NCBI RefSeq assembly: GCF_035539115.1
Contig: NZ_DATLJA010000029.1
Span: 115,791-179,790, forward strand
Direction: 5' to 3'
From: Desulfitobacterium_A sp035539115
GTDB lineage: Bacteria > Bacillota > Desulfitobacteriia > Desulfitobacteriales > Desulfitobacteriaceae
Length of the DNA: 64,000 nt
Positions 42,063-49,578 of the stretch are shown in pieces. Under the pieces are notes generated by a model. It had not been told where the DNA came from. It was given only the letters and a program-made list of their open reading frames with translations, and did not search any database. Position numbers and translations under genes: made by a program. Each line of letters starts with the position of its first letter. Within the stretch, counting starts at the first letter, position 1.

Positions 42063-42464
42063 GCTGAGTGTCCGCAGAATGCTTGGGGATCAGGCAAAGA
42101 AGGCAGAGGAAAGGCCTGCAAGGGAAAAATGCGGCGAATGTTCCGCTTGACACAGGACAATGTGCTTCCGATTCAGGTTTCTTTCGCGCCTAAAAGTATT
42201 AGCGTGATCGACAATTTCTTCAGTACTCGCTTAACGAATCGAATTTCCGATATCGCGAAGTAAGTCAAATTCACCTTGGGTAAAGCATCCAGCTATGGCT
42301 TTGGCTTTGGCTTTAATTTTGCTCATCCTGCATGTAGTCCTCATCATCGATCGCGATATTGCGCCATCGGGAATTTGATGCTACTAATTACCAGTATTTT
42401 TAGAAGGTTACCTACAGAAATTAACTTCGAGGTGAAAAGTCATGGGATTACAGGAACTTATTAA
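42063..42464 (+). pseudogene. Phage-like gene fragment
   Basis: One frame reads AECPQNAWGSGKEGRGKACK then MRRMFRLTQDNVLPIQVS and FAPKSISVIDNFFSTRL up to a TAA at 42261-42263, and the same frame continues after the stop as VKFTLGKASSYGFGFGFNF. The pattern (CPxNxWGS..GKGKACK, then an LPIQVSFAP segment and a VKFTLGKA strand) resembles a phage-encoded protein family seen in Firmicute prophages, but I cannot name a function. The 5' end is missing. Confidence 0.5.
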
Positions 42465-42576
42465 CTCGGATAGTAAAGAGTTTTGGAAATGGTGGAATGG
42501 TGCGCATAAGGAATCGGAGTTTAGACCTTACATTATGGAAGTCAAGTATAGCGCTCATCGGCGTGATAGGTCTTGA
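42442..42576 (+). CDS. Possible small protein (44 aa), low confidence
   Basis: ATG 42442 is preceded by GAGGTGAAAAGTC and encodes GLQELINSDSKEFWKWWNGA ... A second frame over the last 40 nt reads as a hydrophobic segment (ALIGVIGLDYFWAIFW), so the original may have been a small membrane protein now frameshifted. It lies in the decayed prophage segment. Confidence 0.3.
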   Translation: MGLQELINSDSKEFWKWWNGAHKESEFRPYIMEVKYSAHRRDRS

Positions 42577-42651
42577 TTATTTTTGGGCAATTTTTTGGTA
42601 GAACGTTGGCAGTCTCATTACAGAAAATAATGTTAAGATGATAGTAGGTAG

Positions 42652-42677
42652 AGCCGTCCGAAAAGACGGCTTTTTTA
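42652..42677 (+). terminator. Intrinsic terminator in the prophage-remnant segment
   Basis: AGCCGTC / GACGGCT (42652-42671) with loop CGAAAA is followed by TTTTTAA. It may end a short transcript from the preceding small frame or a small RNA. Confidence 0.7.
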
Positions 42678-42771
42678 ATAAACTGAACAACGCAGAAGAT
42701 GGAGAATATAAATATTATTGGAATAGAACTCAAACACGCTTCATATTCTTTAAATTGTATGAAACAAAAAT

Positions 42772-42797
42772 TCGATAAGGATATTGGTCCTTATCGA
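42772..42797 (-). terminator. Terminator of the holin-like toxin transcript
   Basis: TCGATAAGGA / TCCTTATCGA (42772-42797) is a perfect 10-bp stem. On the minus strand it is followed by ATTTTTGTTT, about 115 nt after the stop of the 34-aa gene. Confidence 0.65.
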
Positions 42798-42910
42798 TGC
42801 GGGCAAAGCAACCATATTGTTCGGTGCGAAAAGTAGCTCGGCTTGGTAGGTTAGCTATTTTTCGCAGATAAATTGGCTCTGCTGTCAAACGTAAATCAGG
42901 TAAAAGGATG

Positions 42911-43015
42911 CTAATTCGAACTTAGTTTAATTAATTGCACGACGAATGCTAGCAAACTTATTAGAAGCGAACAGGAACCTAGAATAACCATAATTGTTTG
43001 ATACGGTTTCAGCAT
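42911..43015 (-). CDS. Holin-like small hydrophobic peptide, type I toxin candidate (34 aa)
   Basis: ATG at 43015 on the minus strand follows GAGGAGGAATTGGAAT. The product begins MLKPYQTIMVILGSC and continues as a single membrane helix (SLLISLLAFVVQLIKL) with a short polar end. The layout, an N-terminal Tyr/Gln-Thr followed by one helix and VVQLIK, closely resembles the putative holin-like toxin family (TxpA/BrnT-independent Hol_Tox, about 30-35 aa) of Firmicute type I toxin-antitoxin systems. A long 3' untranslated part before the terminator at 42797 could be the target of an antisense antitoxin RNA. Confidence 0.65.
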   Translation of the reverse strand: MLKPYQTIMVILGSCSLLISLLAFVVQLIKLSSN

Positions 43016-43164
43016 ATTCCAATTCCTCCTCTCAAGAGAAAGAAATTGGTTGCAACCCGCAAAAAGGGCATAGGGGTAGAAATTTATTTCTAATAGAATA
43101 TATTGTTGAATATGAGCAAATATTTGCCAGTTGCGTAAATGAAGTCCAAAATTTTAGAAATATA

Positions 43165-43193
43165 CAAAAAGGCGTCCCAAAACGGGGCGCCTT
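43165..43193 (-). terminator. Intrinsic terminator after the 55-aa gene
   Basis: AAGGCGTCCC / GGGGCGCCTT (43169-43193). On the minus strand the stem is followed by TTTTTGTAT. It lies 24 nt after the stop of the 55-aa gene. Confidence 0.75.
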
Positions 43194-43216
43194 AGTTGAT
43201 TAAAACATTTTTTTAT

Positions 43217-43384
43217 TCAACCCTTATTCTCATCTTTACGCTCTAGTTCTTCAACTTCGTGAAGAATTGCTAATAGAATCGTAATAATAACTGCCAATTC
43301 TACTACGACTATTCTACCGATCACATGTTGACGTTCTTGAGGCTTTTCTAATTCAGGCAACGTACTATTTCCTAATTCAAACAT
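43217..43384 (-). CDS. Small single-helix hypothetical protein (55 aa)
   Basis: ATG at 43384 on the minus strand, with TAGGAGGTAGTATC as a strong ribosome site. The product has a polar N-terminus (FELGNSTLPELEKPQERQHV), a membrane helix (VVVELAVIITILLAIL) and a charged end (HEVEELERKDENKG). It has its own terminator. Unrecognised; it lies 200 nt upstream of the holin-like toxin on the same strand and may belong to the same element. Confidence 0.65.
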   Translation of the reverse strand: MFELGNSTLPELEKPQERQHVIGRIVVVELAVIITILLAILHEVEELERKDENKG

Positions 43385-43464
43385 GATACTACCTCCTAAA
43401 AAAAATTATATCGTTGTTGGTATAGTTTATGAGACAAGGTTGACAAGTGTGAAGAACATTGACG

Positions 43465-43506
43465 AAAGGCTCTGTATATTTGTTTAAAGGCTCTGTATAT
43501 TTGTTT
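43465..43506. repeat. Tandem duplication of a 21-bp unit
   Basis: AAAGGCTCTGTATATTTGTTT occurs twice head-to-tail (43465-43485 and 43486-43506), just upstream of the 45-aa gene. Two copies only, with no spacer, so this is not CRISPR. Confidence 0.8.
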
Positions 43507-43523
43507 AGAGGTGTTGAGGCAGG

Positions 43524-43661
43524 ATGGCTAAGTGCTGGCATTATGATACTAAGAATAAGCGAGAGAAAGTCAACTGCCTTAATTGTACGCATTGGAATGG
43601 GAAGAGATGTAAGGATGAGGCGCTTTTAATTGAGCATTATGAAAAGAGCAAACTGTCCTAG
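43524..43661 (+). CDS. Small Cys-containing hypothetical protein (45 aa)
   Basis: ATG 43524, preceded by GAGGCAGG. The product has CWHYDTKNKREKVNCLNCTH then NGKRCKDEALLIEHYEKSK, with four cysteines that could bind zinc. Short Cys-rich proteins like this are common in phage and plasmid segments. It is cut off directly by the IS1182-type remnant, so its 3' end may not be original. Confidence 0.45.
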   Translation: MAKCWHYDTKNKREKVNCLNCTHWNGKRCKDEALLIEHYEKSKLS

Positions 43662-43793
43662 CGGAAGATAAGCCTGCCGATACTCAGAATGAATCGCTCC
43701 ATCCAAGTTGAAGGAGCATTTGGAGATAAGTTACACCACAAAATCCAAAAAGACAGATGCGGCTGCTTATTGCATGAAATAGAGGTTGCTTAA
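43662..43793 (+). pseudogene. IS1182-type transposase C-terminal remnant
   Basis: The frame reads LRMNRSIQVEGAFGDKLHH then IQKDRCGCLLHEIEVA and stop. RMNRSIQVEGAFG is the conserved end region of IS1182-family transposases. The residues normally between EGAFG and KLHxKIQ are missing, so there is an internal deletion as well as loss of the 5' part. An IS1182-like terminus follows at 43931-43987. Confidence 0.75.
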
Positions 43794-43870
43794 TTCTGAG
43801 TGGGCCCTCAATAGGGAAGATTTTAGAGAGATTCAAACGGATCCTCTTTTTTGGTGTTCCTAAAATAATT

Positions 43871-43922
43871 TAAGAGTGTAAAATCAGCGATATCTCGGTT
43901 GATTTTACACTCTTATTCTTGT
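43871..43922. terminator. Strong hairpin downstream of the IS1182 remnant
   Basis: TAAGAGTGTAAAATCA (43871-43886) pairs perfectly with TGATTTTACACTCTTA (43900-43915), followed by TTCTTG. It is probably a terminator, usable in either direction. Confidence 0.6.
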
Positions 43923-43930
43923 AGAAAGTG

Positions 43931-43987
43931 AAAAGGAGCTGTCTTCAAGGACGTCATTTGACATCATTTTGAGACAGCCCCTTTTTA
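43931..43987. repeat. IS1182-like terminal sequence forming a hairpin
   Basis: AAAAGGAGCTGTCT (43931) and AGACAGCCCCTTTT (43972-43985) are near-perfect inverted arms. TTTTGAGACAGCCCC is the usual outer end of IS1182-type elements. It may now act as a terminator for the zinc-ribbon gene on the minus strand (T-tract as complement of the A-rich 43925-43934). Confidence 0.6.
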
Positions 43988-44014
43988 TGCTTATGATACC
44001 TTAATCCCCAACGC

Positions 44015-44305
44015 TTAGAAACCTCTTAATCTTTGATAACAATCCCGACAATAAACAGGTTTATCTCCAGAGGGGCGAAAAGGAACTTGAGTCTCAACCC
44101 CGCATTCGCTACATATAGCCGGGAACAGCTCACGTTTAGGCCGTTCACCTCCTGCAGTGCTTTGACGACGAACAGCACGACAAGCCGGACAGCGCGAAGG
44201 CTCATTCTCAAATCCTTTTTCGGCAAAGAATTCTTGTTCACCTACTGAGAAAACGAATTCGTTACCACAGTCGCGGCAAACCAAAACCTTGTCTACAAAT
44301 GCCAT
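44015..44305 (-). CDS. Double zinc-ribbon protein (CxxC...CxxC type)
   Basis: A 96-residue protein with four CxxC pairs: CRDCGNEFVFSVGEQEFF, CPACRAVRRQ, CSECGVETQVPF and CRDCYQRLRGF. The first half is the zf-trcl type zinc-ribbon (DKVLVCRDCGNEFVF...EKGFENEPSRCPACR) and the second is a CxxC-x17-CxxC ribbon; this fusion is widespread in Clostridia and is uncharacterised. GGGAGGTAG precedes the ATG on the minus strand. The leader upstream (44306-44450) is about 130 nt long with a TATAAT box. Confidence 0.88.
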   Translation of the reverse strand: MAFVDKVLVCRDCGNEFVFSVGEQEFFAEKGFENEPSRCPACRAVRRQSTAGGERPKRELFPAICSECGVETQVPFRPSGDKPVYCRDCYQRLRGF

Positions 44306-44570
44306 AAAAAAACTACCTCCCTTTACTCAAGAATCACGGCCTCCTGAGTGGAAGTAGCAGCACAAATCACCTTGTGTTTGGTCCAACGTGTCCGACAAAC
44401 TAACTCTCACCTCTAAGGCTCTAATTAGATTATACTTGAAAATTCAGAAATGTTACAGTCCCCCTGAAAAGGAAAAAGAATTTTTTTTATCTTTTGTCCA
44501 CTGGCAATCTTAGAATAAATTCCGCATAACTATAATCTTGCAGAGGAATTACGCGAAAGGGAGCATCACG
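44306..44570. other. Non-coding leader and intergenic region of the zinc-ribbon gene
   Basis: On the minus strand a TATAAT box lies at about 44433-44438, giving a 5' leader of roughly 120 nt with possible pairing (ACTCAGGAGGCC / GATTCTTGAGT). The AGGAGG in this arm would be an early ribosome-like site. No known riboswitch is recognised. Confidence 0.35.
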
Positions 44571-44987
44571 ATAGCAAATAAAGCTAAGATCAAAATAATG
44601 TTTTCTGGGGCAATTACTTATCAAGGTTTTTACTCCTTCTATAATTATATGATTGAACCAGACGCTCGCATATCTTCGTGATTAAAGGCGGTCCCGGTTT
44701 CAGATAATAATTCCATTGACGGCTTAGTCATTCCCGAACTCAATATTGCTCTCTTAGACGGAACCGCTCCGCATATCGTCGACCCCAAAAATCCAGGCAC
44801 TGTCGATGAAATCATTAATCTTGGTGAATACTGGGATGAGGCCCAAATGCTAAAATCGAAGACCGAAATAATGGCCTGTAACCGTCAGGTGAGTCGTTTC
44901 GAAACTTTAGAGAAAATTTTAGATATAGCAGGGGAGCAAGCCATTGCCGTGACCTCAACCACTCCTCCTGCAAACGCAAATATTTAA
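44571..44987 (+). pseudogene. PRK06851-type P-loop ATPase, internally deleted and truncated
   Basis: The pieces IMFSGAITYQGFYSFYNYMI, then (shifted) IFVIKGGPG, then (shifted) SDNNSIDGLVIPELNIALLD and GTAPHIVDPKNPGTVDEIIN follow the order of the PRK06851 ATPase family. Between GGPG and SDNNS the P-loop lysine and about 35 following residues are gone, and the C-terminal half of the protein is also absent (stop at 44985-44987 after a non-homologous Ala/Thr/Pro tail). Two frameshifts confirm decay. Confidence 0.75.
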
Positions 44988-45009
44988 ACCTGTGAAGCAC
45001 GTAAGATAA

Positions 45010-45041
45010 AAATGCAAAGTATAAACTTTGCATTTTTTTTA
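45010..45041 (+). terminator. Intrinsic terminator between the ATPase pseudogene and gap
   Basis: AAATGCAAAGT-ATAA-ACTTTGCATTT (45010-45035) is followed by TTTTTATC. Confidence 0.88.
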
Positions 45042-45115
45042 TCCCTCTTGGAAAATCTATATGAGAAATAAATTTTTTGATTTAATGATTGAATGAATAA
45101 AAGGAGGCAATTATT

Positions 45116-46126
45116 ATGACAGCACGTGTTGCCATCAATGGTTTTGGACGAATTGGTAGATTATCCTTAAGAGCAGCCCTTGAAAGCAAAACTCAGCTTG
45201 AGATTGTTGCCGTCAATGATTTAGGAAGTACGGATCTACTAGGACACCTATTTAAATATGATTCTGTTCACGGAATTCTTCCCTATGAAGTCGAAGTGAA
45301 AAAGGATATAATGAGCGTGAATGGACATTCTATCCAATTTCTCGCTGAAAAGAACCCTGAGAATCTTCCTTGGAAAGATCTCGGTGTGGAGATTGTTATT
45401 GAATCAACTGGACATTTCACAGAACGAGATAAAGCTGCTCTTCATTTACAAGCAGGTGCCAAAAAGGTTGTCATTTCCGCGCCAGGTAAGAATGACGACC
45501 TTACTGTTGTCATGGGCGTTAACGAGGCGCAATATGATCCTCGCCAACATCATGTCCTCTCCAATGCCTCCTGTACCACGAACTGTTTGGCCCCTGTCGC
45601 TAAGGTCTTACTTGACGCGTTTGGGATCGAGCAAGGGATGATGACTACGACCCATTCCGTAACCAACGATCAACGAATTCTTGACTTGGAGCATAAGGAT
45701 TGGCGGAGAGCTCGAGCCGCCTTCCAATCGATGATTCCCACAACCACAGGTGCTGCTAAAGCAGTTGCTCTTGTATTACCGGAATTAAAGGGAAAATTAA
45801 CAGGATTGGCAGTGCGAGTTCCTACTCCGAATGTCTCCCTCGTTGATTTTGTCGCTAACTTAACGAAACCCACGACCAAAGAAGAGGTCAATGCTAAATT
45901 GAAGGAAGCAGCGGAAGGAAAGCTCAAAGGGTATTTAGCCTATACGGATTTACCCCTAGTCTCGCATGATTTTAATGGAAATCCGAACAGCTCAACCGTA
46001 GATGGCCTTTCGACAATGATGCTCGGGGATCGAATGGTCAAAGTTCTTGCCTGGTATGATAATGAATGGGGCTATTCAAACCGAGTTATTGACCTCGTCA
46101 GCTTTATCTCTCATAAGGGATTATAA
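45116..46126 (+). CDS. gap: Glyceraldehyde-3-phosphate dehydrogenase, NAD-type (glycolytic)
   Basis: A 336-residue GAPDH with INGFGRIGRLSLRAAL, the catalytic SNASCTTNC, TTTHSVTNDQ and WYDNEWGYSNRV. The cofactor-determining Asp follows VAVN (VAVNDLGSTD), as in NAD-specific enzymes, in contrast to the paralogue at 9017. It oxidises glyceraldehyde-3-phosphate to 1,3-bisphosphoglycerate. AAGGAGG precedes the ATG. Pyruvate kinase follows after 37 nt, so the two make a short lower-glycolysis operon. Confidence 0.95.
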   Translation: MTARVAINGFGRIGRLSLRAALESKTQLEIVAVNDLGSTDLLGHLFKYDSVHGILPYEVEVKKDIMSVNGHSIQFLAEKNPENLPWKDLGVEIVIESTGHFTERDKAALHLQAGAKKVVISAPGKNDDLTVVMGVNEAQYDPRQHHVLSNASCTTNCLAPVAKVLLDAFGIEQGMMTTTHSVTNDQRILDLEHKDWRRARAAFQSMIPTTTGAAKAVALVLPELKGKLTGLAVRVPTPNVSLVDFVANLTKPTTKEEVNAKLKEAAEGKLKGYLAYTDLPLVSHDFNGNPNSSTVDGLSTMMLGDRMVKVLAWYDNEWGYSNRVIDLVSFISHKGL

Positions 46127-46163
46127 CCTATAACGAAAATACTTAAAATATAGGGAGGATAAG

Positions 46164-47900
46164 ATGAGAAGGACAAAAATCGTCTGTACGATAGGCCCGG
46201 CCAGTGACTCTCCTGAAAAAGTTAAAAAACTTCTCTTGGCCGGTATGAATGTTGCTCGGCTTAATTTTTCTCATGGTAATCATGAGGAACATGGTCAACG
46301 GTTTCGAATTTTAAAAGAAGAAGCCAAGAAATTAGGAAAACATCTCGGCATTTTATTAGACACCAAAGGTCCGGAGATTAGGACAGTCATGGTGCCGGAA
46401 ACGGGTGTTGAATTAAAGAATGGGGCGCCTTTCATTCTTGATACCGAGCTTGAAGGCCTAGGTTCTTCTGAAAGAGTGGGAATTACCTATCCTAACCTTT
46501 GGCAGGAAGTGATCCCCGGAACGCATATTCTTTTAGATGACGGTTTAATCGACTTAGAGGTCGAGTCTACCCAAAACGGAAAGATTCACACTCGTATTTG
46601 TAACGAAGGCATTCTCAAATCTAAAAAGGGAGTTAATGTCCCAGGAATTCCGATTCAGCTTCCTGCTGTCACCGAGAAGGACATTAGCGATATTCGTTTT
46701 GGAATTGACCAAGGCATTGATTTTATTGCAGCGTCCTTTACCCGCAAAGCATCAGACATTCTTGCTGTTCGCAGAATTGTCGAACAGGCAAAAGCGAGTG
46801 TAAAAATCATCGCCAAAATTGAAAGCCGCGAGGGTCTAGACAATCTTGATACCATCCTCGAAGTCGCAGATGGCTTGATGATCGCTAGGGGAGACCTAGG
46901 AGTTGAGATTCCAGTAGAAGAAGTGCCCATGGCTCAAAAAGAAATGATCCGCAAATGTAATCTCTTAGGTAAACCGGTCATTGTCGCGACGCAAATGCTC
47001 GATTCGATGATCCGCCAACCCCGCCCAACGCGAGCCGAAGCGAGTGATGTGGCTAATGCAATTTTAGATGGAACAGATGCGATCATGCTTTCCGGTGAAA
47101 CTGCCGCGGGACAGTATCCGGTTGAAGCCGTGGAAATGATGGATAAAATTGCGCGTCATACGGAAACTGGTTATTTTGACGGGCAGACTTCACGTCATCC
47201 TCATCTGAACGTAGCTGAAGCGATTAGTTATGCGAGTTATACCATTGCCCATGACTTGGACGCTTCGGCTATTTTGACTCCCACACATTCTGGTTTAACC
47301 GCCCGGATGATTTCTAAATATCGACCCAAATCCTTAATTATTGCTGCTACTCCCTTTGATTCGGTAGCACGGCAGCTTACATTGCAATGGGGTATCACTC
47401 CCTTGATTATCTCCGAACGTTCTGGCACCGATCAACTTATAGCGAGCGCTGTCAATGAAGCGTTAACCCATGACTTGATTAAGACTGGAGATATCGTTGT
47501 AATTACTGCAGGGGTACCAGTTGGAAAAGTGGGAACAACTAATATGATCAAGGTCCAAATTATGGGTACTGTTGTCGCCAAAGGGACGGGTATCGGTCGT
47601 AAATCCGCTTACGGTCCAGCACGTCTTATTCATGATCCGAAGACGACACCCTTTGAAGACGGAGATATTCTCGTCTCAAGGTTTACGGATGCTGAATATA
47701 TTTCCTTGATTTCCCGAGCGGGGGCTTTGGTGATCGAGGAAGGTGGATTAACGTCGCATGCTGCCATAGCCGCTCTTAATTACGGTATTCCTGCAATTGT
47801 AGGCGTTCAAGGGGTAATGGATAAATTTACCGACGGACAACTTCTCACAGTTGATGCCCTTGGTGGGGTTGTCTATGAAGGAACAGTGACAATTCTTTAA
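46164..47900 (+). CDS. pyk: Pyruvate kinase with C-terminal PEP-utilising (swivelling) domain
   Basis: A 578-residue enzyme. TKIVCTIGPAS and NVARLNFSHG start the barrel; KIESREGLDNLD and the signature LMIARGDLGVEIPVEEV carry the catalytic Lys and Mg ligands; AIMLSGETAAG follows. The extra C-terminal 75-residue domain contains GGLTSHAAIAALNYGIPAIVG, a phosphohistidine-domain sequence with the THA-type motif (TSHA), found in Bacillus and other Firmicute Pyk. It converts PEP and ADP to pyruvate and ATP. GGGAGG precedes the ATG. Confidence 0.96.
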   Translation: MRRTKIVCTIGPASDSPEKVKKLLLAGMNVARLNFSHGNHEEHGQRFRILKEEAKKLGKHLGILLDTKGPEIRTVMVPETGVELKNGAPFILDTELEGLGSSERVGITYPNLWQEVIPGTHILLDDGLIDLEVESTQNGKIHTRICNEGILKSKKGVNVPGIPIQLPAVTEKDISDIRFGIDQGIDFIAASFTRKASDILAVRRIVEQAKASVKIIAKIESREGLDNLDTILEVADGLMIARGDLGVEIPVEEVPMAQKEMIRKCNLLGKPVIVATQMLDSMIRQPRPTRAEASDVANAILDGTDAIMLSGETAAGQYPVEAVEMMDKIARHTETGYFDGQTSRHPHLNVAEAISYASYTIAHDLDASAILTPTHSGLTARMISKYRPKSLIIAATPFDSVARQLTLQWGITPLIISERSGTDQLIASAVNEALTHDLIKTGDIVVITAGVPVGKVGTTNMIKVQIMGTVVAKGTGIGRKSAYGPARLIHDPKTTPFEDGDILVSRFTDAEYISLISRAGALVIEEGGLTSHAAIAALNYGIPAIVGVQGVMDKFTDGQLLTVDALGGVVYEGTVTIL

Positions 47901-47940
47901 GAAATTATCGTGATACCCATTACTTGATATAACTAGAATA

Positions 47941-47984
47941 AAACGAGGCAGGATCAGAAAGATACGTTTGATCCTGCCTCGTTT
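47941..47984. terminator. Bidirectional terminator after gap-pyk
   Basis: AAACGAGGCAGGATCA (47941-47956) pairs perfectly with TGATCCTGCCTCGTTT (47969-47984). It serves both the gap-pyk operon and the convergent 73-aa gene. Confidence 0.85.
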
Positions 47985-48009
47985 ACATGCTCAAAATCTC
48001 CCTAATTTT

Positions 48010-48231
48010 CTAGGATTCGCTTGAGAGATCATCGACTAAATCCTGATCAATTGTACTATGCTCGCGCTCATTCAGAATTTTTATCAAGCCAGCTTCACTG
48101 AGCTCACTAGCGACTTCAAACAGGGAATCCTTTTTATGGTGTGGCAATTTATTAACGAATCGGTTAATCTTGACAGGGGGTACAAGGTTTCGAAATTTAA
48201 CTCCACCATATTTCATCACACGTTCAGGCAA
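48010..48231 (-). CDS. Small hypothetical protein (73 aa)
   Basis: A 73-residue hydrophilic protein (RVMKYGGVKFRNLVPPVKIN ... IDQDLVDDLSSES) of unknown function. The start is TTG at 48231, with AGGAGGG about 8 nt upstream on the minus strand; no membrane segment. It ends close to the bidirectional terminator. Confidence 0.65.
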   Translation of the reverse strand: MPERVMKYGGVKFRNLVPPVKINRFVNKLPHHKKDSLFEVASELSEAGLIKILNEREHSTIDQDLVDDLSSES

Positions 48232-48372
48232 AAAGATCCCTCCTTAAACTCTAGCTCACACAATCGTTAAATCGTTCCGTAAAAATAGTATGCTTTAGTT
48301 TTTCGAATTCATGCAAAAAAAATGAGACCTACTTCACCGATGAAATAAACCTCACTAAAACCCTGAATTTTA

Positions 48373-48543
48373 TTAGTTTGTACCTTTAACTTGGCTTAAC
48401 GACTCCTGAACCTGCCCACGAATAAAGCCTAAATATTCCTGGCGTAGAGCTTCCTGTTCATCCTGCTCCCATTCTTCAAGGCCTACGCTTCTCTGCTTGC
48501 GGGATAATTCGTTAATTCTCTCGATTAGGGCATTGATCTCCAC
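48373..48543 (-). CDS. DUF896 family protein (YnzC-like)
   Basis: A 56-residue protein starting at GTG 48543, with AAAGGAGAT 7-8 nt upstream. The sequence INALIERINELSRKQRSVGL then EYLGFIRGQVQESLSQVKG matches the two-helix pattern of DUF896 (INxINELxxK..GLxxxExxEQxxLRxxYLxxFR). Members such as B. subtilis YnzC are small helical cytoplasmic proteins of unknown role; one relative is SOS-linked. Not in an operon with neighbours on the other strand. Confidence 0.85.
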   Translation of the reverse strand: MEINALIERINELSRKQRSVGLEEWEQDEQEALRQEYLGFIRGQVQESLSQVKGTN

Positions 48544-48730
48544 TCGATAATCTCCTTTTCATTGTGATGATATGCATTGTTTCATTATAACATAAACCTG
48601 ATGCGAAGACAGTTTCCCGCTAGCTTTCAAATTCGATGAATCTTAAGTTGGTCTCACAATTCTTGAATGATATAATAGATTTTATTGAGTTCGCGATTCC
48701 ACCAATTACTCATAAGGTGAAGGAGAGTTT

Positions 48731-49144
48731 ATGATGTCTTTATCTTCCGAAACTAAATTGAGAGTCCGTTATGCCGAGACCGATCAAATGGGTGTCGTTT
48801 ATCACTCCAACTATTTGATTTGGTTTGAGGTTGGAAGAACGGAGCTATTTCGCAATTTGGGTTTACCTTATACTATTTTTGAAGAACAAGGTCTGTCGCT
48901 TGCAGTTGTTGAAGCATCGTGCCGCTATCGTCGGCCAGCAAAATATGACGATGAACTAGTAGTCTATACGCACATGGAGAATCTTTCCTCGCGCATAATC
49001 ATCTTTTCTTACAAAGTTCTGAAAGGTACTATTCTCTTAACAGAAGGAAAAACATCCCATGTTTTTCTTGACCAAGAGGGTAGGGTGGCTAATGTTCGAA
49101 AGTATCCAGTCTGGGAGCAAGTCCTCGCCAAAATCCCGTCATAA
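48731..49144 (+). CDS. Acyl-CoA thioesterase, YbgC/4HBT family
   Basis: A 137-residue hot-dog fold thioesterase. The motif RYAETDQMGVVYHSNYLIWFE contains the catalytic Asp (TDQMGVVYHSNY), with FEVGRTELFR after it. Family members hydrolyse short- or medium-chain acyl-CoA; in proteobacteria YbgC is linked to Tol-Pal, which is absent here. AAGGAGAG lies before two adjacent ATG codons (48731 and 48734). Confidence 0.88.
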   Translation: MMSLSSETKLRVRYAETDQMGVVYHSNYLIWFEVGRTELFRNLGLPYTIFEEQGLSLAVVEASCRYRRPAKYDDELVVYTHMENLSSRIIIFSYKVLKGTILLTEGKTSHVFLDQEGRVANVRKYPVWEQVLAKIPS

Positions 49145-49201
49145 ATGGATATTTATTTTCAACACTATTTAAATAAATACTAAGCTTGAATTTGCTATTT
49201 T

Positions 49202-49233
49202 CCCATGGTATTATGTATACAAAATACCATGGG
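49202..49233 (+). promoter_or_regulatory. Perfect inverted repeat overlapping the ribosome site of a 40-aa gene
   Basis: CCCATGGTATT (49202-49212) and AATACCATGGG (49223-49233) are exact complements around a 10-nt loop. The last GGG of the right arm forms part of the GGGAGG ribosome site of the next small gene, so folding could limit translation; alternatively it is a protein operator. Confidence 0.5.
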
Positions 49234-49243
49234 AGGTGTTCCG

Positions 49244-49366
49244 ATGTTTCTTGTAACCTGGATCGAGGGTGAAGAAGTGAACTACCGACTTGTGAAGAAG
49301 CAAGATCTCCCTGCATTAATGACCACCATCGGACAACACGTCATTGTCCAGAAATTGACATCTTGA
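49244..49366 (+). CDS. Small hypothetical protein (40 aa)
   Basis: ATG 49244 follows GGGAGGTGTTCCG. The product reads MFLVTWIEGEEVNYRLVKKQ then LPALMTTIGQHVIVQKLTS. It is cytoplasmic and looks like a small beta-rich protein. A hairpin overlaps its ribosome site and a terminator lies 31 nt downstream, so it appears to be an independent, regulated gene. No family recognised. Confidence 0.6.
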   Translation: MFLVTWIEGEEVNYRLVKKQDLPALMTTIGQHVIVQKLTS

Positions 49367-49397
49367 CGTTGGAAACGTATAGGATTTAATGACTTTT

Positions 49398-49424
49398 TAA
49401 GCTCACCTAAACGGTGGGCTTTTT
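49398..49424 (+). terminator. Intrinsic terminator after the 40-aa gene
   Basis: AAGCTCACC-TAAA-CGGTGGGCTT is followed by TTTAATG (about 49398-49424). Confidence 0.7.
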
Positions 49425-49578
49425 AATGCCCTGAAAATATGTTCTTATTTGCCGCCTAAAATATTAATCTTTAAGCCAAACTGTTAAGGTAGCAGGAAAA
49501 AAGAATAATTTCCCGAATAAAGTACGGATGCCTTGATACCATCCGAATTAATTTTACTCTCATTAAGGAGGGCTTTGT

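Noticed and set aside
42994..43203. A 69-codon + strand frame
   Set aside because: It runs antisense to the holin-like gene leader and a terminator hairpin, and has no ribosome site.
43389..43592. A 67-codon minus-strand frame containing a repeated NKYTEPL
   Set aside because: The repeat results from the 21-bp tandem duplication; the frame overlaps the ribosome site of the 55-aa gene and the 45-aa gene on the other strand.
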